From: Opitutales bacterium
Lineage (GTDB): Bacteria > Verrucomicrobiota > Verrucomicrobiia > Opitutales > JABSRG01
Length of the DNA stretch: 64,000 nucleotides
Reading direction: 5' to 3'
Assembly: GCA_028280845.1 (NCBI GenBank)
Contig: JANQKZ010000033.1
Coordinates: 1 to 64,000 of the forward strand
This document shows, one piece after another, positions 61,419-64,000 of the stretch (positions are counted from its first letter, which is position 1; each line of letters opens with the position of its first letter). A model generated the notes under the pieces. It ran no database searches. It had not been told where the DNA came from and saw only the letters and a program-made list of their open reading frames with translations. The position numbers and the translations under genes were made by a program.

Positions 61419-61895
61419 ATGGAGGACCAACCTAAGCGAAATAGACCAATCCACTTGCAAAGTGTAGAAAGGGGAAATCAACCGGTTATACAGTTTATCA
61501 CAGTCTGCACAAATAAACGGAAACCGATTCTAGGAAATTCTGAAGCTCACCATCTCCTTGTAGAAATATGGCAGACGTCCAGAGATTGGCAGGTCGGCAA
61601 GTATGTTCTAATGCCGGATCACTTACATCTCTTTTGTTCTCCTAAGGTATATCCCATTGAAAGCTTGGCGGGATGGATCACACATTGGAAACGAGTGGCT
61701 TCCAAGAACTGGCCTAAGCGGTCAGAGAAGCCGGTATGGCAAACTGGGTTTTGGGATACGCAGCTTCGTCCCGGGCAGAGTTATATGGCAAAGTGGAAGT
61801 ATATGTTGGAAAACCCAATAAGGGCAGAGTTGGTTCGAAGGGAGGATAATTGGGAATTCTCAGGAACCCTGAACGATCTGCCTTGGTTGGAGTGA
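61419..61895 (+). CDS. REP-associated tyrosine transposase (RAYT, TnpA_REP)
   Basis: About 158 residues of the HUH/Y1 transposase fold. The metal-binding His pair is in 'YVLMPDHLHLFCSP', and the nucleophilic Tyr is probably in 'QSYMAKWKYMLENPIRA' near the C-terminus. 'GFWDTQLRPGQSY' is typical for RAYTs. It nicks single-stranded DNA at REP hairpins and is thought to spread them, usually as a single-copy domesticated gene. It is flanked by REP elements in opposite orientation. The start is uncertain: ATG at 61407 or 61419; I use the latter (MEDQPKRNRP). Confidence 0.9.
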   Translation: MEDQPKRNRPIHLQSVERGNQPVIQFITVCTNKRKPILGNSEAHHLLVEIWQTSRDWQVGKYVLMPDHLHLFCSPKVYPIESLAGWITHWKRVASKNWPKRSEKPVWQTGFWDTQLRPGQSYMAKWKYMLENPIRAELVRREDNWEFSGTLNDLPWLE

Positions 61896-61908
61896 AGGGT
61901 ATATCTAC

Positions 61909-61932
61909 AGCGGGATACCATCCCGCCCTCCC
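61909..61932 (-). repeat. REP element 2 (inverted, downstream of the transposase)
   Basis: Reverse-strand copy of REP 1: hairpin with ATCCCGCC and GGGAT arms, ending in CCCTCCC (GGGAGGG head on the reverse strand). Its outermost stem base pair (final C of GGCGGG) is lost, reading AGCGGGAT. Confidence 0.8.
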
Positions 61933-62008
61933 GATTCGAATTTTATTGCGATGTCAACGCCGCCGGTAGCCGCCCTCCATACAGCATCGGTCGGTAGGGA
62001 ACCTCCTT

Positions 62009-62033
62009 GGGAGGGCTGCATGGTATGCAGCCG
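62009..62033 (+). repeat. REP element 3, variant stem with compensatory changes
   Basis: GGGAG head, hairpin GGCTGCAT-GGT-ATGCAGCC. Relative to REP 1, both arms changed (GGCGGGAT to GGCTGCAT and ATCCCGCC to ATGCAGCC) so that all eight pairs remain. Head and loop are unchanged. Confidence 0.75.
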
Positions 62034-62144
62034 GGAGGCCTTTATTCTTCGGAACCCGGCGAACGGCGCTATACGGCTTTCCCAATTTACATGGCAGAGG
62101 TTTCCAGTGGCTCGCCATACCGTTCAAGGTTTCGAACGGTTTTA

Positions 62145-62169
62145 CGGCGGGATACCATCCCGCCCTCCC
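62145..62169 (-). repeat. REP element 4 (inverted)
   Basis: CGGCGGGATACCATCCCGCC followed by CTCCC, identical in stem to REP 1 but inverted. It ends 17 bases before the stop of the fusion sulfatase gene. Confidence 0.82.
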
Positions 62170-62185
62170 ACGAAATCAATTCAGA

Positions 62186-64000
62186 TTATCGACTATAAAT
62201 CGCCTGTAGCTTAGCCAACAAGGAGGCATACATGCCCGGCCGTTCGTGCTCCAGGGTGCCCCGGGCTTCATCCTCGACCAGCTCATGCAGATCCCAAGTG
62301 CTGCAGGGGTCGGCATAACTCCACTCCAGCGAGCCACTGAAATCGGTCCAGTAATGAGGCCGTTCGCTGAGGAAGGGTTGCACAAACCGTCCAGCCCAAC
62401 TGGGTTGGCCCGGATCATCCAATCGCGGTCGCGGATCAATGACATAGAGGACTGTCGGGGTATCGCCAACCCGGAAATACCGAGCCCACTCCTGGTTCCG
62501 CGTCACTTCCCGCATGTGGCCACCAAGGGTTCCAAACGTATTGAGTTGGTTCCACATCTGCTTGGGTTCCGATCCGGTAAACATCCCTTCGTAGGTCCAG
62601 TTCAACTCAACCCACCACATATCGTTGAATCGGGGATCCTCGAAGATTGCATTTCTTCCGCCGGCATTCCAATTCATCATCTCACAGGGAGGAAGGGCTT
62701 CCCAACTGTCGGGAATATGCTGGATGTGACGTTCCATCATCAAGCCGGTCCCAATCGTCAGTACCCGAATATTGGGTACAAGTTCAGGATGCGCTCGAAG
62801 CGCCCGGCCGAAATTACGCATGGCCCCCCAGACCAGGACATAGAGGGGCGAGTCATCCCGGGAGGCTGCCTCCCGGAAACGGTCCACAACCTCGTCCTGA
62901 GATGGAGCAATTAGGCTGCGAACCCTATCCGGCTCCGGGTAGCCCAGGCTCGCCCAGTTCAAGGCTTCAAAATCGGCGGCATACGCATCGACCGCCATCA
63001 GGCAGGCCTCCAGACCCTGCGGTTCACCCATCCGGTCGGGAACGATTCCCTCGATTCTCAACTCATTGGCATACCAGAGGAGATGGATCAGCGACTGGCG
63101 ATCATCCGGGTCGCCCATATCGATATTGATGTCCGTGAAGATAAAGACCCGCGGCCGGGGATCCTCACGGGAAAGGCTTAGGGTTTCCAACTGAATTTCC
63201 GGGACTTCTCCCGCTTCCACCTGGAGCCCCTGAAGCTCCAGGCGCAGGGTCTGCGAGCCAGCGTCCAACCAAACCGGCGTGGGGGAAATCCATCCCGTGG
63301 CGTGGGAAGCCCTTGCTTTTCCATTCACGATAAACTCCCCGCGCAACTCGCCCAAGTTACTGCCTTGAAATTTCACCCAGAAGGGTCCGGCATTGGCGAC
63401 TTGCAGATCATATTCTGCCCATTGGCCCTCTTGATTCCAGCCATAGAGGCCATTCACGGCGTTTTGCAGGCTGGGACTCACTCCCTTGACCAATTTGGCT
63501 GCGATGTCTCGAGGCCCCTCGCCTTCCACGCGCAAGCGGGGGTGCCCGAAAGACGACGGTTGGTTTAAAATTTCGGTGAACCAGTCATCCAGCAGGGCAT
63601 CCATGGCCTGCCGTTTCTCGGGCAAGGTCGTGGCCAGGTCGGTCGTTTCCCCAGGATCGGCCCAGAGGTCGAAGAGCCCCGTTTTCAGGGGGCGGTTGCC
63701 CGCTGTATCCGGTTGATCCTGGTTGCGGACCAGTTTGTAGCGCCCCAGCCGGACCGACATGCTCTCTGCGGCTGGATCCATCTGGCTTTTTGTCGATGCC
63801 GTCAACGGGTTATACTCACCCGCAATTCCACGGGGATCGTAGGGACGCAGGCCAGTGATCCATCCCGGGTGAGACCAATTAAAAATAGGCCGGGCCACCT
63901 TTTGAGACTTATCCAGGAGGTTTAGCGCCTCCACCTGAGACACTCCATCGAGGGGAAGGGTGTTGCCCTCAATCGGTAATTGGCACAATTCCGCCAGGGT
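62186..64000 (-). CDS. Sulfatase fused to a DUF1593 / nucleoside-hydrolase-like domain (5' end beyond the window)
   Basis: About 604 codons visible; the frame remains open to the right edge, so the N-terminal part with the sulfatase active site lies outside. The visible start 'TLAELCQLPIEG...LDGVS' and later 'GRYKLVRNQ' and 'GLFDLWADPGETTDLAT' are the C-terminal part of a type I sulfatase (about 1-165). A beta-rich binding-like module follows (about 170-275). The rest (about 280-600) is a nucleoside-hydrolase-like DUF1593 domain, with 'TDINIDMGDPDDRQSL', 'YVLVWGAMRNFGRAL' and 'EWSYADPCSTWDLHELVED'. DUF1593 proteins are often linked to plant or algal polysaccharides. Confidence 0.85.
   Translation of the reverse strand, partial: TLAELCQLPIEGNTLPLDGVSQVEALNLLDKSQKVARPIFNWSHPGWITGLRPYDPRGIAGEYNPLTASTKSQMDPAAESMSVRLGRYKLVRNQDQPDTAGNRPLKTGLFDLWADPGETTDLATTLPEKRQAMDALLDDWFTEILNQPSSFGHPRLRVEGEGPRDIAAKLVKGVSPSLQNAVNGLYGWNQEGQWAEYDLQVANAGPFWVKFQGSNLGELRGEFIVNGKARASHATGWISPTPVWLDAGSQTLRLELQGLQVEAGEVPEIQLETLSLSREDPRPRVFIFTDINIDMGDPDDRQSLIHLLWYANELRIEGIVPDRMGEPQGLEACLMAVDAYAADFEALNWASLGYPEPDRVRSLIAPSQDEVVDRFREAASRDDSPLYVLVWGAMRNFGRALRAHPELVPNIRVLTIGTGLMMERHIQHIPDSWEALPPCEMMNWNAGGRNAIFEDPRFNDMWWVELNWTYEGMFTGSEPKQMWNQLNTFGTLGGHMREVTRNQEWARYFRVGDTPTVLYVIDPRPRLDDPGQPSWAGRFVQPFLSERPHYWTDFSGSLEWSYADPCSTWDLHELVEDEARGTLEHERPGMYASLLAKLQAIYSR

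Noticed and set aside
61349-62169. Insertion sequence with terminal inverted repeats around the transposase
   Set aside because: The flanking repeats are REP hairpins present in extra copies, and the enzyme is a RAYT rather than an IS transposase; no target duplication was seen.

Overview
The window looks like chromosomal DNA of a marine Opitutae-type verrucomicrobial bacterium (Opitutales/Puniceicoccaceae-like). The lineage is inferred from a TonB-dependent receptor with the plug motif 'LSPFEI', a PEP-CTERM protein, free-standing sulfatases and GH130 enzymes, an orphan pseudopilin, and few clear Shine-Dalgarno sequences. Nothing in the window fixes the species. No tRNA, rRNA or CRISPR array was seen.

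Layout. Bases 1-300 hold a cluster of DnaA-box-like 9-mers and a 7-bp tandem repeat. Bases 300-9600 are housekeeping genes: aldo/keto reductase, RuvX/YqgF, mannose-1-phosphate guanylyltransferase, MoeB-rhodanese, TruA, ComF, an ABC exporter, a DUF5069 protein, HPr and a pseudopilin. Bases 9600-16300 hold a TetR-controlled RND efflux operon (TetR, outer membrane factor, fusion protein, pump; 4-8 bp overlaps) with two related operator palindromes in front. Bases 16400-24440 hold an orphan MacB/FtsX-like permease, a DsbD-like reductase, a TPR protein overlapping a LamG PEP-CTERM protein, and a GNAT enzyme.

Bases 25000-37450 form a polyhydroxyalkanoate and acyl-CoA island. It contains a PhaB-like reductase, class III PhaC and PhaE, thiolase PhaA, two phasins and the regulator PhaR. 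An acyl-CoA operon follows: ADP-forming acyl-CoA synthetase, CoA-transferase fused to a Pat-like GNAT domain, and AMP-forming acetyl-CoA synthetase. A 16-bp palindrome, TTTTGC-N4-GCAAAA, lies in front of the reductase, the phasin operon (two copies) and phaR. A one-mismatch copy lies in front of a porin/OFA-transporter pair 12 kb away, so a PhaR regulon can be read from sequence alone.

Bases 37500-45000 hold a secreted protein of unknown function, a large M16 peptidase, and the porin/OFA pair. That pair is preceded by a compact RNA whose closing stem competes with an intrinsic terminator, which makes it a candidate riboswitch or attenuator.

Bases 45000-64000 form a polysaccharide-utilisation region probably aimed at a sulfated, mannose-containing glycan: two GH130 enzymes, a GPH sugar symporter, a TonB receptor, an XylR-like regulator, a sulfatase, a clan-A glycosidase, and a sulfatase fused to a nucleoside-hydrolase-like DUF1593 domain that runs off the right edge. 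A hemolysin-III protein, a RibB with a degenerate second domain and a TPR protein lie among these genes. A REP-associated tyrosine transposase with four REP hairpins, one showing compensatory changes, sits between the last glycosidase and the fusion sulfatase.
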